This document shows, piece by piece, positions 1 to 8,432 of a stretch of 43,399 nucleotides of DNA. This DNA comes from Candidatus Methanomethylicus oleisabuli. Lineage in GTDB: Archaea > Thermoproteota > Methanomethylicia > Methanomethylicales > Methanomethylicaceae. The stretch lies in assembly GCA_001717025.1 (NCBI GenBank), contig MAGU01000027.1, positions 1 through 43,399 on the forward strand, given 5' to 3'. Position numbers and translations under genes: made by a program. Each line of letters starts with the position of its first letter. Within the stretch, counting starts at the first letter, position 1. The notes beneath the pieces are model-generated. The model was not told where the DNA came from and ran no database searches. It saw nothing but the letters and a program-made list of their open reading frames with translations.

Positions 1-400
1 CGCTCCCAAAACACTTCTCGAGGAACGACCGCAGTAGCGCCTCGGCGGTTATCGGCACTTTCGCTTCGCCTATTACCGAGTTGTGGAATACAAATGGCTG
101 GTCGTTCACTACGCGCACGCCGAGCCGTGCCAGCTCCTCCACTATCCCGGGATCAACGGTCGGCCAGCGCCCCACTACCTCGGCGTATGAAGGTGGTTCC
201 GAGATGCAGACGACCTTTGTCCCATTTGTGTGCGAGTTGACTGCAAGCACCCTAGCGAGTTTTAGTGCCGATAGACCGGAGGTGCTGGCAACGACTACTG
301 CCGCAATCCCGCCACAAGAGACCCGCCTAGCCACGGCAGCGATGACACGATCAGTGTTCTCTGGACCCGGAGAGTCGAAGAAATCGGGAGGGCTGCTCAA
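1..400 (-). CDS. pyruvate kinase alpha/beta (C-terminal) domain-like protein, partial
   Basis: This reading frame is absent from the ORF track because it starts at TTG and runs off the left edge. The minus strand reads LSSPPDFFDSPGPENTDRVI and continues open to base 1 (133 codons). The pattern AVVVASTSGLSALKLARVL, then a PP-SYAEVVG segment, resembles the pyruvate kinase C-terminal alpha/beta domain, which occurs as a stand-alone archaeal protein of unknown function. An in-frame TAA lies just upstream, so TTG at 400 is the only ordinary start. A weak GGGGAT-like Shine-Dalgarno (SD) sits about 8 bases before it. The plus ORF 81..407 is a shadow of this gene. The family call rests on recognised pattern only. 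The C-terminus is outside the window, so I cannot exclude a larger protein. Confidence 0.6.
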   Translation of the reverse strand, partial: MSSPPDFFDSPGPENTDRVIAAVARRVSCGGIAAVVVASTSGLSALKLARVLAVNSHTNGTKVVCISEPPSYAEVVGRWPTVDPGIVEELARLGVRVVNDQPFVFHNSVIGEAKVPITAEALLRSFLEKCFGS

Positions 401-433
401 GTCATAATCCCCAGCTTAAAGACGGGCGCAACT

Positions 434-442
434 CTATTTAAA
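434..442 (-). promoter_or_regulatory. TATA-box-like element for the pyruvate-kinase-like gene
   Basis: The minus strand reads TTTAAATAG here, about 35 bases before the TTG start at 400. That spacing suits an archaeal TATA box with a short leader. It is a sequence inference only. Confidence 0.4.
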
Positions 443-550
443 CGTCATGATAACCGCTTATGCCGACGGACAGGACACGATTGCGATTTTGCAGCCCCTG
501 ACGCCACTTGTGTGCCCAAGAGATGAAGGAATGCGCGCCTCGCAAAGCGG

Positions 551-557
551 TATAAAC
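551..557 (+). promoter_or_regulatory. TATA-box-like element for the prolidase gene
   Basis: TATAAAC after GCGG sits about 55 bases before the ATG at 612. A transcript starting roughly 25 bases downstream would have a leader of about 30 bases that includes the SD GGAG at 600-603. Confidence 0.4.
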
Positions 558-611
558 AAAACGATAGTGATTTAAGAGGAGTCCCTCCGATTCTGAATTG
601 GAGATGCCATC

Positions 612-1691
612 ATGAACTTCGCAAGGAGGAGGGGGCGGGTTGAGGAATACCTTGTTGAGAATGGATTTGATGGAATGATCTGCACTAACCCGGAGAGCAT
701 ATTCTATCTCACAAATGCACCTTTTTTGACGGGAAGCGCGGGTAAGGCGCTATACATCAGCAAGGAGGGCAAGGCGTCGCTAGTGGTCTCGAGCTTGGAT
801 TATGAGGAGGCTTTTGACAGGTCCGAAGGCACCGAGATAGTGAAGATGGAGATGGGCGAGAAGCTCTTCGAGAGGCTTAGGAGGGTCTCCGGGGGTGCTG
901 ACAAGGTCGGTTTTGAAGATGGCTTCCTAACGGTAAGGGCTTATGACGCACTTAAGAAGAATTTTAACCTTGCATCGGTTGGGCGGCTGATCGAGAAGAT
1001 GAGAGAGGTGAAGGAGCCGGAGGAGTTGAAGAATATAGAGGGGGCTGTTGGAGCCTCTGACAGGGCAGTTACCAAGACCCTATCCAACCTTAGAAACGGT
1101 ATGACTGAGATCGAGGCGGCATCTGAGATCGAGTATCACATGAGGCGGGAAGGAGGGGAGGCGCTTGCGTTTGAGACGATAGTGGCATCTGGACCAAGGG
1201 CGGCTTATCCCCATGGCATGCCAAGCGGCAAGAGGGCATCTGGAGGGGAGGCGGTAGTCTTCGATTTTGGGGTCAAGGTCTCGGGTTACTGCTCGGACAC
1301 TACAAGGACGTTCTTCTTCGGCCAACCGAGGGATGAGATGGTTAAAGTTTATGACATAGTCTTGGAGGCCCAAGAGGCGGCGATATCCTCAGCTAGACCG
1401 GGCATTACGGGGAAGGAGCTCGACGGGGTTGCAAGGTCGGTTATTGAAGGGCATGGATACGGAAAATACTTCGTCCACGGCACAGGCCACGGAGTCGGCA
1501 TAGCCGTGCATGAGGGGCCCTCAGTCAATGCGAGCAACAATGAACCGCTCGTCCCTGGGAACGTGGTCACGATTGAGCCGGGCATATACATCCCGAAGGT
1601 TGGCGGGGTTAGGATTGAGGACGTTATCGTTATAACCGAGGATGGGAGCAGAGACCTCACCAAGTTCAGGAAGGACAAGATGGTCATCTAG
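612..1691 (+). CDS. pepQ: Xaa-Pro dipeptidase/aminopeptidase, peptidase M24 family
   Basis: A predicted cytosolic metallopeptidase that cleaves peptide bonds next to proline. Residues 1-125 resemble the creatinase/prolidase N-terminal domain (YLVENGFDGMICTNPESIFYL). The rest is the pita-bread catalytic domain. All five expected metal ligands are visible: Asp in VVFDFG (about residue 218), Asp in CSDTTR, His in HGTGHGVG, Glu in TIEPGIY and Glu in VRIEDV. The length of 359 residues is normal for archaeal PepQ. The ATG at 612 is preceded by GGAG at optimal spacing. The earlier ATG at 604 hits a stop after three codons. The gene ends 56 bases before uppS. Whether it is a dipeptidase or an aminopeptidase P cannot be settled from sequence. 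Confidence 0.9.
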   Translation: MNFARRRGRVEEYLVENGFDGMICTNPESIFYLTNAPFLTGSAGKALYISKEGKASLVVSSLDYEEAFDRSEGTEIVKMEMGEKLFERLRRVSGGADKVGFEDGFLTVRAYDALKKNFNLASVGRLIEKMREVKEPEELKNIEGAVGASDRAVTKTLSNLRNGMTEIEAASEIEYHMRREGGEALAFETIVASGPRAAYPHGMPSGKRASGGEAVVFDFGVKVSGYCSDTTRTFFFGQPRDEMVKVYDIVLEAQEAAISSARPGITGKELDGVARSVIEGHGYGKYFVHGTGHGVGIAVHEGPSVNASNNEPLVPGNVVTIEPGIYIPKVGGVRIEDVIVITEDGSRDLTKFRKDKMVI

Positions 1692-1747
1692 GTCAGAATT
1701 GTGTCCTATGCATTTGTTTGGCTTTGACAGGCATCGGGTGGTTTTGG

Positions 1748-2545
1748 ATGAAGTGGAAGGGGATTGTTGCATATTTGAAGGAGTCAGCATATGCGATAGT
1801 ATACAGACAATACGAGAAGAGGCTCCAAAACCAGATAAATTGCACGGAGGTTCCAGAGCACGTTGGGCTCATCCTAGATGGAAACCGCAGGTGGGCAAGG
1901 GACATGGGATTGAGCGTCAACGATGGCCACAAGTACGGCTTCGAGAAGCTCAAGGAGGTTCTCAGGTGGTGCTGGCAGCTGGGCATACACACGGTCACGG
2001 TCTATGCACTTTCGACGGAGAACTTCAAGAGGCCAACCCAAGAGGTTAACGAACTTTTGAAGCTCGCAGAGAGTGGCTTCAAGGACGTCCTCAACTCCAA
2101 AGAGGTGGTAGAGAACGAAGTTAAGATAACAGTGCTGGGCAGGCTGGATCTGCTCTCGGAGCCGCTCAGATCGACGATAGCGGAGGCAGCCTCGAAGACA
2201 AAGGACTACTCCAAGAACAAGCTTAATGTTGCCATAGCCTACGGAGGCAGGGCAGAGATTGTTGACGCCACGAAGAAGATCGTCGAATCGGTTATGAATG
2301 GCACAATCAGAAAGGACGAGATAAATGAGGGAACTTTTTCAAAGTTCCTCTATACGGCAGGACAGAAAGATCCAGATTTGATCATAAGGACGTCCGGCGA
2401 GGAGAGGCTGAGCGGGTTTCTACTGTGGCAGAGCGCATATTCCGAGTTCTATTTCCTTGATGTGTACTGGCCAGAGCTCAGGAGGATAGACTTCCTCAGG
2501 GCAATAAGGACTTACCAGAGAAGGAAGAGAAGGTTTGGCGAGTAG
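1748..2545 (+). CDS. uppS: cis-polyprenyl diphosphate synthase (undecaprenyl-type, archaeal)
   Basis: Extends an allylic diphosphate with isopentenyl diphosphate in cis configuration, making the long polyprenyl carrier for glycosylation of envelope components. The family signature LILDGNRRWA lies near the N-terminus, with the catalytic Asp in DGNRR. It is followed by HKYGFEKL, the VTVYALSTENFKRP block, and near the end DLIIRTSGEERLSGFLLWQ and YSEFYFLD. All are UppS family motifs. The ORF track starts at TTG 1718. I prefer ATG 1748 (265 residues), which has a GGGTGG SD-like stretch about 8 bases upstream and gives the usual length. It probably acts at the inner face of the membrane. It could be cotranscribed with the prolidase gene. 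Confidence 0.9.
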   Translation: MKWKGIVAYLKESAYAIVYRQYEKRLQNQINCTEVPEHVGLILDGNRRWARDMGLSVNDGHKYGFEKLKEVLRWCWQLGIHTVTVYALSTENFKRPTQEVNELLKLAESGFKDVLNSKEVVENEVKITVLGRLDLLSEPLRSTIAEAASKTKDYSKNKLNVAIAYGGRAEIVDATKKIVESVMNGTIRKDEINEGTFSKFLYTAGQKDPDLIIRTSGEERLSGFLLWQSAYSEFYFLDVYWPELRRIDFLRAIRTYQRRKRRFGE

Positions 2546-2571
2546 CGCTGCGGCTCCTTTGGCTGCACTGG

Positions 2572-3654
2572 TCACGATTTTCGACGCGCAAGTTCCTTAC
2601 CCCTAAAACGCGGAGTCATAGAGAAGATTATAACCATTAGCGCACAGACCGTAACGCCAAGAGCCGAGGTCACTATTATTGGAATCAGGCTGGCGTTAGG
2701 GTCTTCAATTATCGGAGCAGCCGCGATGACAATCTGCCTTATGAATACCAACGAGACGAGCCCGACTATCTGATGCCAGATCTTTGGAGACTCCTCCAGA
2801 TACTTTACGACCAGGCTGCCCCCAAGGTAAATAGCAAAACCGATGATCAGCAGGTCAATAGTATGTATGAGCACAAGGCTCGCGAACTTTGCCAGCTCCT
2901 CAGGGAGCGTGGTGGCCTGCAGACCCAAACTGATGCCCCGGTAGATTGCCACCGACGATATGATTAATCCGATCACTGAAGTGATCAGCTTTATCGGGGA
3001 CTCGGACCATGCAGACTTCAACGATGAATCCATGTTGAATCCTTTTATGACGAGAACCGAGCCGATGATCACGCCTGCCGCCAGCAGGGCGTAATTGAGC
3101 AGGTTCGCCAGATAAAGAGCGACCAACGCCAAGACGAGCACGCCAGGTACCCCCAAAGCCACCCTAGAAAGCTGGGGCTCCGCAAGCTTCTTCAGATATC
3201 TGTAGAAGAGGACGTAGGTCTCCTCAACGCTCTTCTCCTGCTGCACGAAGACCCGCTTCACGGAGATCACAGGGACCTTTGACTGGATGGTGGGTATAAC
3301 CTGCTCATCCGCCGCGCCGTCGCTTACGAAGACTACGCCGTCGGTCTGGAAGGTCTTGAGTATATACTCGAGCTCACTCGCCACCTTTATATCCGCCTTG
3401 AATCCGCCCTCCTCTGTGCCAGCTATCACCGCTATTTCGCATGTATAGCCTTCCTGAACGAGGGAATCGTAGGTGTTGATGGTGGCAAATATAGAATTTG
3501 TATCCGAGTCCTCAGGGCTCTTTATAGCAAAGAGGGTGGCAGCTGACAAGACCTTTTCGCGCCCAATCAGAGGCGTACGGATACCAGTAGCCACGCCGAT
3601 GTCGTTGTCCTTGTCCACATTAAGGACCAGAACCCTCTTGCTCTTGAGGCTCAT
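2572..3654 (-). CDS. DUF373 family membrane protein
   Basis: An archaeal family of unknown function. The N-terminal ~150 residues are soluble and begin KRVLVLNVDKDNDIGVATG, followed by GREKVLSAATLFAIKSPEDSD, the recognisable DUF373 start. Residues from about 155 onward contain several hydrophobic segments (GVLVLALVALYLANLL, AAGVIIGSVLVIKGF, LITSVIGLIISSVAI and more), so the C-terminal half is a multi-pass membrane domain. ATG 3654 is preceded by AGTGAT, a plausible SD. The gene lies 82 bases downstream of the coiled-coil gene, in an AT-rich gap that could hold its own promoter. It is convergent with uppS, separated by 26 bases. Confidence 0.85.
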   Translation of the reverse strand: MSLKSKRVLVLNVDKDNDIGVATGIRTPLIGREKVLSAATLFAIKSPEDSDTNSIFATINTYDSLVQEGYTCEIAVIAGTEEGGFKADIKVASELEYILKTFQTDGVVFVSDGAADEQVIPTIQSKVPVISVKRVFVQQEKSVEETYVLFYRYLKKLAEPQLSRVALGVPGVLVLALVALYLANLLNYALLAAGVIIGSVLVIKGFNMDSSLKSAWSESPIKLITSVIGLIISSVAIYRGISLGLQATTLPEELAKFASLVLIHTIDLLIIGFAIYLGGSLVVKYLEESPKIWHQIVGLVSLVFIRQIVIAAAPIIEDPNASLIPIIVTSALGVTVCALMVIIFSMTPRFRGKELARRKS

Positions 3655-3736
3655 TGAATCACTATTAGAAATATGATTTTATGGGTTTAAAATATTTCTA
3701 AAATAAAAGAAAAGATTTATATATCGCGTAATCAGC

Positions 3737-4603
3737 TTACGCGGCCTTCTCTTCCAGCAGTGCTCCGTACTCTTCAAAGGTGAGGCGTTCGCCCTTCTTC
3801 AGCTTCTCTGTTGCCCGCTCAGCCAGCTCCGTCCGCCTCGTCATGAGCAGCTTCGCCTGCTCGGCGAGCCTCTCTGCCTTCTGCTGCATGGCGATCGTCT
3901 TTGCCTCATCGAAGTGAGCGCGGCTCTCGGAGAGCTGTATCTTTGAGCGCTGAATGTCATCCCATAGCGCTGACATCTCAGCCCTTATGCCGTCGAGCTC
4001 ACGTGCCAGGGCAGCACCCTCATTGTGCGCCCTTATCAGGGTCTCGTGATGCCTCTTTGATTCTTCGGCAAGCATGAGCACCTCGTTGTGCGTGGCGTTC
4101 GCCTTCGACTTTAGCTCGTTGAAACGGGATCTGAGCTTCCGGATCTCCTGATCGACATCTTTGGTCTTCTTGAAGTAGAGGAGCTTCTTCTCCAGCTCGG
4201 CGATCTCCTGAACCGCCTTCCTGTCCTCGTCCATCGAAAGCGTAGTGGTCTGGTATCGCCATGTTATTTCCTTGAGCTGCGATACAAGAATGTCCTCCGG
4301 TTCCTTTGCGTTCGCTATTATGGCGCGCTTCTTTGCAACCAATTCTTTTATATTCGCAGTGATCTCAGCCTTCTCCTTATGAAGCTGGTCTCGAGCGGCC
4401 TTTTTTTCAGCGATGAGCTTGTTCTTCTCATCGCGTGCTGACTTGGCGTTTTGCGTTATAGTCTGGAGCTCGCCAAGCTTCGTGAGTATCTCATTCTTTC
4501 TAAGCCTAAGTCTGTTCAGGCGGTCATAGTTATCATCAAGTTGGTTTTGGATGGACCTCATCTGTCTTGAGGCTAGACCGACTTCGGTTGGTCGATTCTC
4601 CAT
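3737..4603 (-). CDS. archaeal coiled-coil protein, COG1340-like
   Basis: A 288-residue protein that is almost entirely charged heptad-like helix, rich in Lys, Glu, Ala, Leu and Arg, with no membrane segment. It ends in a short domain with RLTFEEYGALLEEKAA. This layout and the start (QNQLDDNYDRLNRLRLRKNEIL) match the widespread archaeal COG1340 coiled-coil proteins, whose role is not established. ATG 4603 has a GGTGA SD upstream. The GPN GTPase gene ends only 19 bases before, so the two are probably cotranscribed. SMC/Rad50-like repeats are excluded by the absence of nucleotide-binding motifs. Confidence 0.75.
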   Translation of the reverse strand: MENRPTEVGLASRQMRSIQNQLDDNYDRLNRLRLRKNEILTKLGELQTITQNAKSARDEKNKLIAEKKAARDQLHKEKAEITANIKELVAKKRAIIANAKEPEDILVSQLKEITWRYQTTTLSMDEDRKAVQEIAELEKKLLYFKKTKDVDQEIRKLRSRFNELKSKANATHNEVLMLAEESKRHHETLIRAHNEGAALARELDGIRAEMSALWDDIQRSKIQLSESRAHFDEAKTIAMQQKAERLAEQAKLLMTRRTELAERATEKLKKGERLTFEEYGALLEEKAA

Positions 4604-4622
4604 TCATTCATCACCATTGAGG

Positions 4623-5378
4623 CTATCGATCTTCTCCGCCACTATGAATGCGTTGGATTTGAGCATACAGATCGTCCAGTCCCTCTCCAGTATTTGAAGA
4701 CGTGAATATAAACTCTCCTAACGCCCCTGAATCCAGCATAGATTCAAGCAACCTTATTGAGAGCTCCATCTTCTCGTCTGATCGCTGCGAGATAAATTCA
4801 TTGATGAGCGTATCAGGGTCCGAGCTCCACATAATAGCCCTCTCGAGTAGATCCTTCGGCAGAAGGTCGATCTTGGAGAGGCAGTTGATCTGCGGTGCCC
4901 TGAACCTCGCTTGAACAGAGTAAGATAGTAGCAGTATTGATATGAAGTCAGAGGCACGGTTCAGGAAGACGGAGTCCGCCAGGAAGACCGTGCTGAAATC
5001 ATCGCCTGCGAGCCCCGTGGCGATCAGCATACCTGCATCGCGATATGCAAAGAGCTCCATTTGACCCGGAGTGTCGACGATCACAAATTCGGGGGCGAGC
5101 CGCTCGAGCTCAGCTTTCATCTCACTTACATGCCCCACCGCGGCGTCCACCGACGCCACGAGAGCACCGTTCGGACCGAGCTTGTACTCCTCAGCCAGCT
5201 GAGCGTAATTGACGTAGTCGCGTATGTCCGAGTCAGGCGCGTAAGGCAGCCACCGGACACCGGGGTCCAGGTTCAGCAACGCCACATCTACGTCGGAGGA
5301 CTTTATCCGCTCGGATAAGGCGAGAGCAATGGCTGATTTCCCTGATCCGGCAGTCCCCATAAGAAAGATGTAGTTCAT
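4623..5378 (-). CDS. GPN-loop GTPase
   Basis: A homodimeric cytosolic GTPase of the GPN family, whose eukaryotic relatives help assemble RNA polymerase. The P-loop GTAGSGKS lies at residues 8-15. The GPN insertion is visible as KLGPNGALVASVD, and G3 is DTPGQMELF. A base-recognition-like element is present as CLSKIDLL. The length of 251 residues is standard. The start ATG overlaps the cinA stop as ATGA, which indicates translational coupling. The neighbours (CinA-like, coiled coil, DUF373, zinc ribbon) form an apparent five-gene archaeal operon. The precise archaeal function is unknown. Confidence 0.9.
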   Translation of the reverse strand: MNYIFLMGTAGSGKSAIALALSERIKSSDVDVALLNLDPGVRWLPYAPDSDIRDYVNYAQLAEEYKLGPNGALVASVDAAVGHVSEMKAELERLAPEFVIVDTPGQMELFAYRDAGMLIATGLAGDDFSTVFLADSVFLNRASDFISILLLSYSVQARFRAPQINCLSKIDLLPKDLLERAIMWSSDPDTLINEFISQRSDEKMELSIRLLESMLDSGALGEFIFTSSNTGEGLDDLYAQIQRIHSGGEDR

Positions 5379-6172
5379 TTCGTGTCTACCCTCACCTTGA
5401 TGTGCCCACCCAAGCCCTTGACGATTTCTTCAAACGAGAGCTCTGCACGGTCGAGCAACGAGCTTAACGCTTCTGCATCGCCTGCCCTTGCAGACAGGTG
5501 TATCTCGAGGGTAGGGACGGCCTCCCTGCCGCGAGGGTGGGATTTTATGTATACGCCAGGGTTAGAGATGCGCCAAGCGTCGAGGAGTGGGGAGAAGGAG
5601 GACTCGGCGATACCCTCGAGCAGAAGTGAGCGCTCTCCGAAGAGGGCATCGGAGGCGGCGGCAGGGAGCACGGCCTGTGTGAACATGGAGCGCATCTCGT
5701 CAGGCACGCCTGGCAGTGCAAATATGGTTGTCCGCCCGGAAGCTATGAGTATGCCTGGCGCAGTACCGATGGTGTTTTGGATCGGGCGAGCGCCTGCTGG
5801 CAGTTCAGCCATCTTCGCCCTAGCGGGGGTCATAGGTAGCCCCAATGACGCATATTTAGAACGAACCTGACCCAAGGCATCAGCGTTGATCTCCAGGGGC
5901 AGCCGCAATGCAGAAGAGAGCCCCTCGGCGGTGAGATCGTCGTATGTTGGACCAAGCCCTCCAGTAATTATGATGATAGATGGTCGCCTCGCGAGCGCAT
6001 CTGAGATGGCTGAAGATATCTCGTAGACGCTGTCGTCGACAGATGTTATTCTGCTTACGGTCATACCTTTGGAGGTGAGCTGACTGGCGAGCCAAGAGGC
6101 GTTCGTGTTTATGGTCTTCCCTATTAGCAACTCCCTTCCGGTTGAGATTATCTCAGCAGGGATAGCGATCAC
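5375..6172 (-). CDS. CinA N-terminal/molybdopterin-binding-like domain protein (COG1058)
   Basis: A 265-residue protein with the MoaB/MogA-like fold typical of the CinA N-terminal half. Motifs are AEIISTGRELLIGKTINTN at the start, IIIITGGLGPTYDDLTAEGL around residue 75, and IFALPGVPDEMRSMF around residue 155. In CinA of bacteria this half has pyrophosphatase activity and is followed by an NMN deamidase domain. That second domain is absent here, as is usual in archaea. ATG 6172 follows the zinc ribbon gene after 10 bases, and the stop overlaps the GPN gene. The substrate cannot be predicted from sequence. Confidence 0.85.
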   Translation of the reverse strand: MIAIPAEIISTGRELLIGKTINTNASWLASQLTSKGMTVSRITSVDDSVYEISSAISDALARRPSIIIITGGLGPTYDDLTAEGLSSALRLPLEINADALGQVRSKYASLGLPMTPARAKMAELPAGARPIQNTIGTAPGILIASGRTTIFALPGVPDEMRSMFTQAVLPAAASDALFGERSLLLEGIAESSFSPLLDAWRISNPGVYIKSHPRGREAVPTLEIHLSARAGDAEALSSLLDRAELSFEEIVKGLGGHIKVRVDTK

Positions 6173-6182
6173 CGAACCACGA

Positions 6183-6380
6183 TCACTTCTTCTGCGACCA
6201 CCATTTTAGGTAGTCCTTCCTTCTCCGCTCGCGCTCTTCGTCCGGGTCAGACGCCGCGGTCTTTTCTCTGATGTCGTCCATATCCTGATGGTTTAAGGAG
6301 AGACCGCAGCTCGTGCATACGTACTGCTTGCGAGCAGGATCAAACTTCAGCTCCCCTGCGCATTCGGGACAAGCCTTCAT
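6183..6380 (-). CDS. small zinc-ribbon protein (TFIIB-type ribbon)
   Basis: A 65-residue protein, MKACPECAGELKFDPARK. It has two Cys pairs (CPEC and CTSC, spaced about 20 residues) that form a zinc ribbon like that of TFIIB, followed by a charged C-terminal tail rich in Glu, Arg and Lys. The ORF track starts at GTG 6389. ATG 6380 is better because GGTG ends six bases before it. It is the first gene of the apparent operon running down to DUF373. A role in transcription or RNA binding is suggested only by the fold. Confidence 0.75.
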   Translation of the reverse strand: MKACPECAGELKFDPARKQYVCTSCGLSLNHQDMDDIREKTAASDPDEERERRRKDYLKWWSQKK

Positions 6381-6411
6381 TTGAAGCACCGACTACTAAC
6401 ATTCAACGGGG

Positions 6412-6420
6412 ATTAATAAA
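6412..6420 (-). promoter_or_regulatory. TATA-box-like element for the zinc ribbon-cinA-GPN operon
   Basis: The minus strand reads TTTATTAAT, 32 bases before ATG 6380. This spacing would give a leader of about 10 bases that still contains the GGTG SD. Confidence 0.45.
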
Positions 6421-6503
6421 TGTGAATAGTGCAGCCGCCATAGGTCTGAACCCATCTCATTGAGGGCGGCAAACGGAGGCGCATGCAGACAGCGGACATA
6501 TTG

Positions 6504-7505
6504 CTACGCTACAACGTTAAGTGCCCTGCCACACCATGAGCAAGCATTCCCCTTTAGGTTGAGGGATAGCACTTCGAAGCCGCAACGCTCTATCACGACG
6601 TTTCCGCACGAGGGACAGACGGTATTCTCAAAGCTCCCCCCTGGCATATTTCCAAGGTACACATGGCTGAGGCCCTCCCTGCGCGCCATCTTCCAGAACT
6701 CCTCCATGGCGTTGTGGGGAAGCGGGTCTGATCCTGACCAGAGGTAACTAGGGAAGAATCGGAGAATGTGGTACGGTGTCTCTGCTCCAAGCGAGTCGCG
6801 TATCCAGCCGGAGAGCTTCAGGAAGGGCGACTTGATGTCGCCGCCTCCGGGGACGATGAGATTAGTGACCTCTATGAAGATCTTCCTCCGCTTCATCTCC
6901 AAGAGCGCATCGAAGACTGGGCTGGCGTCAGGAACGCCGCAGAATGCCCTGTAGAACGACGGGTCACCGCTACCCTTGAAGTCGACAGTAGCAGCATCGA
7001 GATATGGTGAGATGACCTCAACGGCCTCCGGCGTCATGTATCCATTTGTGACGAAAGTATTGAAGATCCCTTCTTTCTTTGCTAGGCGGGCGGTGTCGTG
7101 GGCGTACTCGAAGAAGACGGTCGGTTCAGTGTAGGTGTAGCTTATTGACCTGCAACCTGTGCGCTTCGCAAGCGATACAATCTCCTCCGGCGAGAGCGGG
7201 TCCCCAAAAATCTCATCAGGCTGGCTGATCGACCAGTTGTCGCAGAAGAGGCACCTGAAGTTGCATCCGACAGTTGAAACGGAGAGCGCCTTGGTGCCGG
7301 GGTGGAAGTGAAACAGCGGCTTCTTCTCTATGGGATCAACGGCGCATGAGGCAGCCTTCCCGTAAACCAAGGTCATCAGAACGCCACCACGGTTCTCTCT
7401 GACGCCGCATACGCCACGTTTGCCATCAGCTATGACGCACCTGCGTGCGCAGAGCCGGCACCTTACATTGCCGACTCCTTTCTCGTACAGCATTGCCTCC
7501 AAGGT
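6504..7505 (-). CDS. amrS: AmmeMemoRadiSam system radical SAM enzyme
   Basis: Resembles pyruvate formate-lyase activating enzymes and belongs to the AmrS group that usually accompanies Memo and AMMECR1 proteins. Visible features are an N-terminal zinc-like Cys cluster (CRLCARRC plus GVCGV), the radical SAM motif CNFRCLFC with the CDNWSISQ continuation, the conserved YTYTEPTVFFEYA strand, and a C-terminal Cys cluster (CPSCG and CSWCG). The start is ambiguous. TTG 7517 (track), TTG 7505 and ATG 7493 are all in frame. I chose 7505 because the family keeps an EAMLYEK-like N-terminus and GGAGG is too close to 7493. No Memo or AMMECR1 partner lies in this window. The substrate is unknown. Confidence 0.85.
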   Translation of the reverse strand, partial: TLEAMLYEKGVGNVRCRLCARRCVIADGKRGVCGVRENRGGVLMTLVYGKAASCAVDPIEKKPLFHFHPGTKALSVSTVGCNFRCLFCDNWSISQPDEIFGDPLSPEEIVSLAKRTGCRSISYTYTEPTVFFEYAHDTARLAKKEGIFNTFVTNGYMTPEAVEVISPYLDAATVDFKGSGDPSFYRAFCGVPDASPVFDALLEMKRRKIFIEVTNLIVPGGGDIKSPFLKLSGWIRDSLGAETPYHILRFFPSYLWSGSDPLPHNAMEEFWKMARREGLSHVYLGNMPGGSFENTVCPSCGNVVIERCGFEVLSLNLKGNACSWCGRALNVVA

Positions 7506-7561
7506 GACCCACAACAAATCTTAAGAAGACGCGGATAATAAGAATTTGGCGAGTGGATTTT

Positions 7562-8431
7562 ATGATAGTCGTCCCTGGGCCATCTTCGATGAAGCTGGGC
7601 GAGCAGATCGCGGCTTTGCTAGGCATGAAGAGAGTCGCAGTGGATTACAAGAACTTCCCTGACGGCGAGTCGTACCAGAGGCTTACAGAGAGCGTGGACG
7701 GGGATGACGTAGTCCTTGTGCACACCACCTACCCCAACCAGGACAAGAGGCTCATCGAGCTGCTCATAATGATAGACGGGTTGAAGAGCCTAGGCGCATC
7801 GAAGGTCAGGGTGGTCGTCCCGTACATGGCGTATGCAAGGCAGGACACCAGGTTCAGGGAGGGCGAGGTCGTCAGCATCGGCTCATTGTTCAAGATGATA
7901 CAGTCGGCAGGTGCGGATGAGTTCTACACGGTCGACCTGCACAAGGAGGCGTCCCTCTCGACATTCGGGATCAAGGCTAGGAACCTCTATGCCACGGATG
8001 TAATCGCAGAATACCTTATTCATAGCGGGCTGGAGGAGCCATACATACTCTCGCCAGACAAGGGAGCAATAATGATTGCCAAGAGGATCGGGGAGAGAAT
8101 GGGGGCGGAGTATGGTAACTTTGAGAAGACAAGGGACAGGATAACCGGCGCGATAACTGTTAGGGGGGAGAAGGTCGACGCGAGGGGCAGAAACGTCGCG
8201 ATAGTGGACGACCTGATAAGCACCGGTGGTACGATAGCCAACGCAGCCAAGATCCTGAAGGATGGCGGCGCAAAACGCATCGTAGCATTATGTTCCCACC
8301 CTCTACTTGTGGCTGGTGCCTATGAGAGGATGAGGGGTGCGGGCGTTGACGAGGTGCTAGGCACGGACACCGTCGAGAGCGAGGTAAGCAAGATCTCTGT
8401 AGCGCCCCTGATAGCAAAGGGGTTACAGTAA
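7562..8431 (+). CDS. prs: ribose-phosphate pyrophosphokinase (PRPP synthetase)
   Basis: Makes PRPP from ribose 5-phosphate and ATP, feeding nucleotide, histidine and tryptophan synthesis. It is relevant here because OPRTase (PyrE) uses PRPP. Motifs are FPDGESYQRL (flexible loop region), PYMAYARQDTRF, the DLHKEASLSTF block and the PRPP loop VAIVDDLISTGGT near residue 210. The length of 289 residues fits archaeal class III-like enzymes. The track starts at GTG 7553. ATG 7562 gives MIVVPGPSS, matching the usual N-terminus directly on the first beta strand. It is divergent from amrS, with about 55 bases between them. The stop lies one base before the next gene's TTG. Confidence 0.93.
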   Translation: MIVVPGPSSMKLGEQIAALLGMKRVAVDYKNFPDGESYQRLTESVDGDDVVLVHTTYPNQDKRLIELLIMIDGLKSLGASKVRVVVPYMAYARQDTRFREGEVVSIGSLFKMIQSAGADEFYTVDLHKEASLSTFGIKARNLYATDVIAEYLIHSGLEEPYILSPDKGAIMIAKRIGERMGAEYGNFEKTRDRITGAITVRGEKVDARGRNVAIVDDLISTGGTIANAAKILKDGGAKRIVALCSHPLLVAGAYERMRGAGVDEVLGTDTVESEVSKISVAPLIAKGLQ

Positions 8432-8432
8432 T

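Noticed and set aside
81-407. Plus-strand ORF of 108 residues at the left edge
   Set aside because: Ser/Thr/Pro-rich antisense shadow of the TTG-started pyruvate-kinase-like frame, with no SD or family features.
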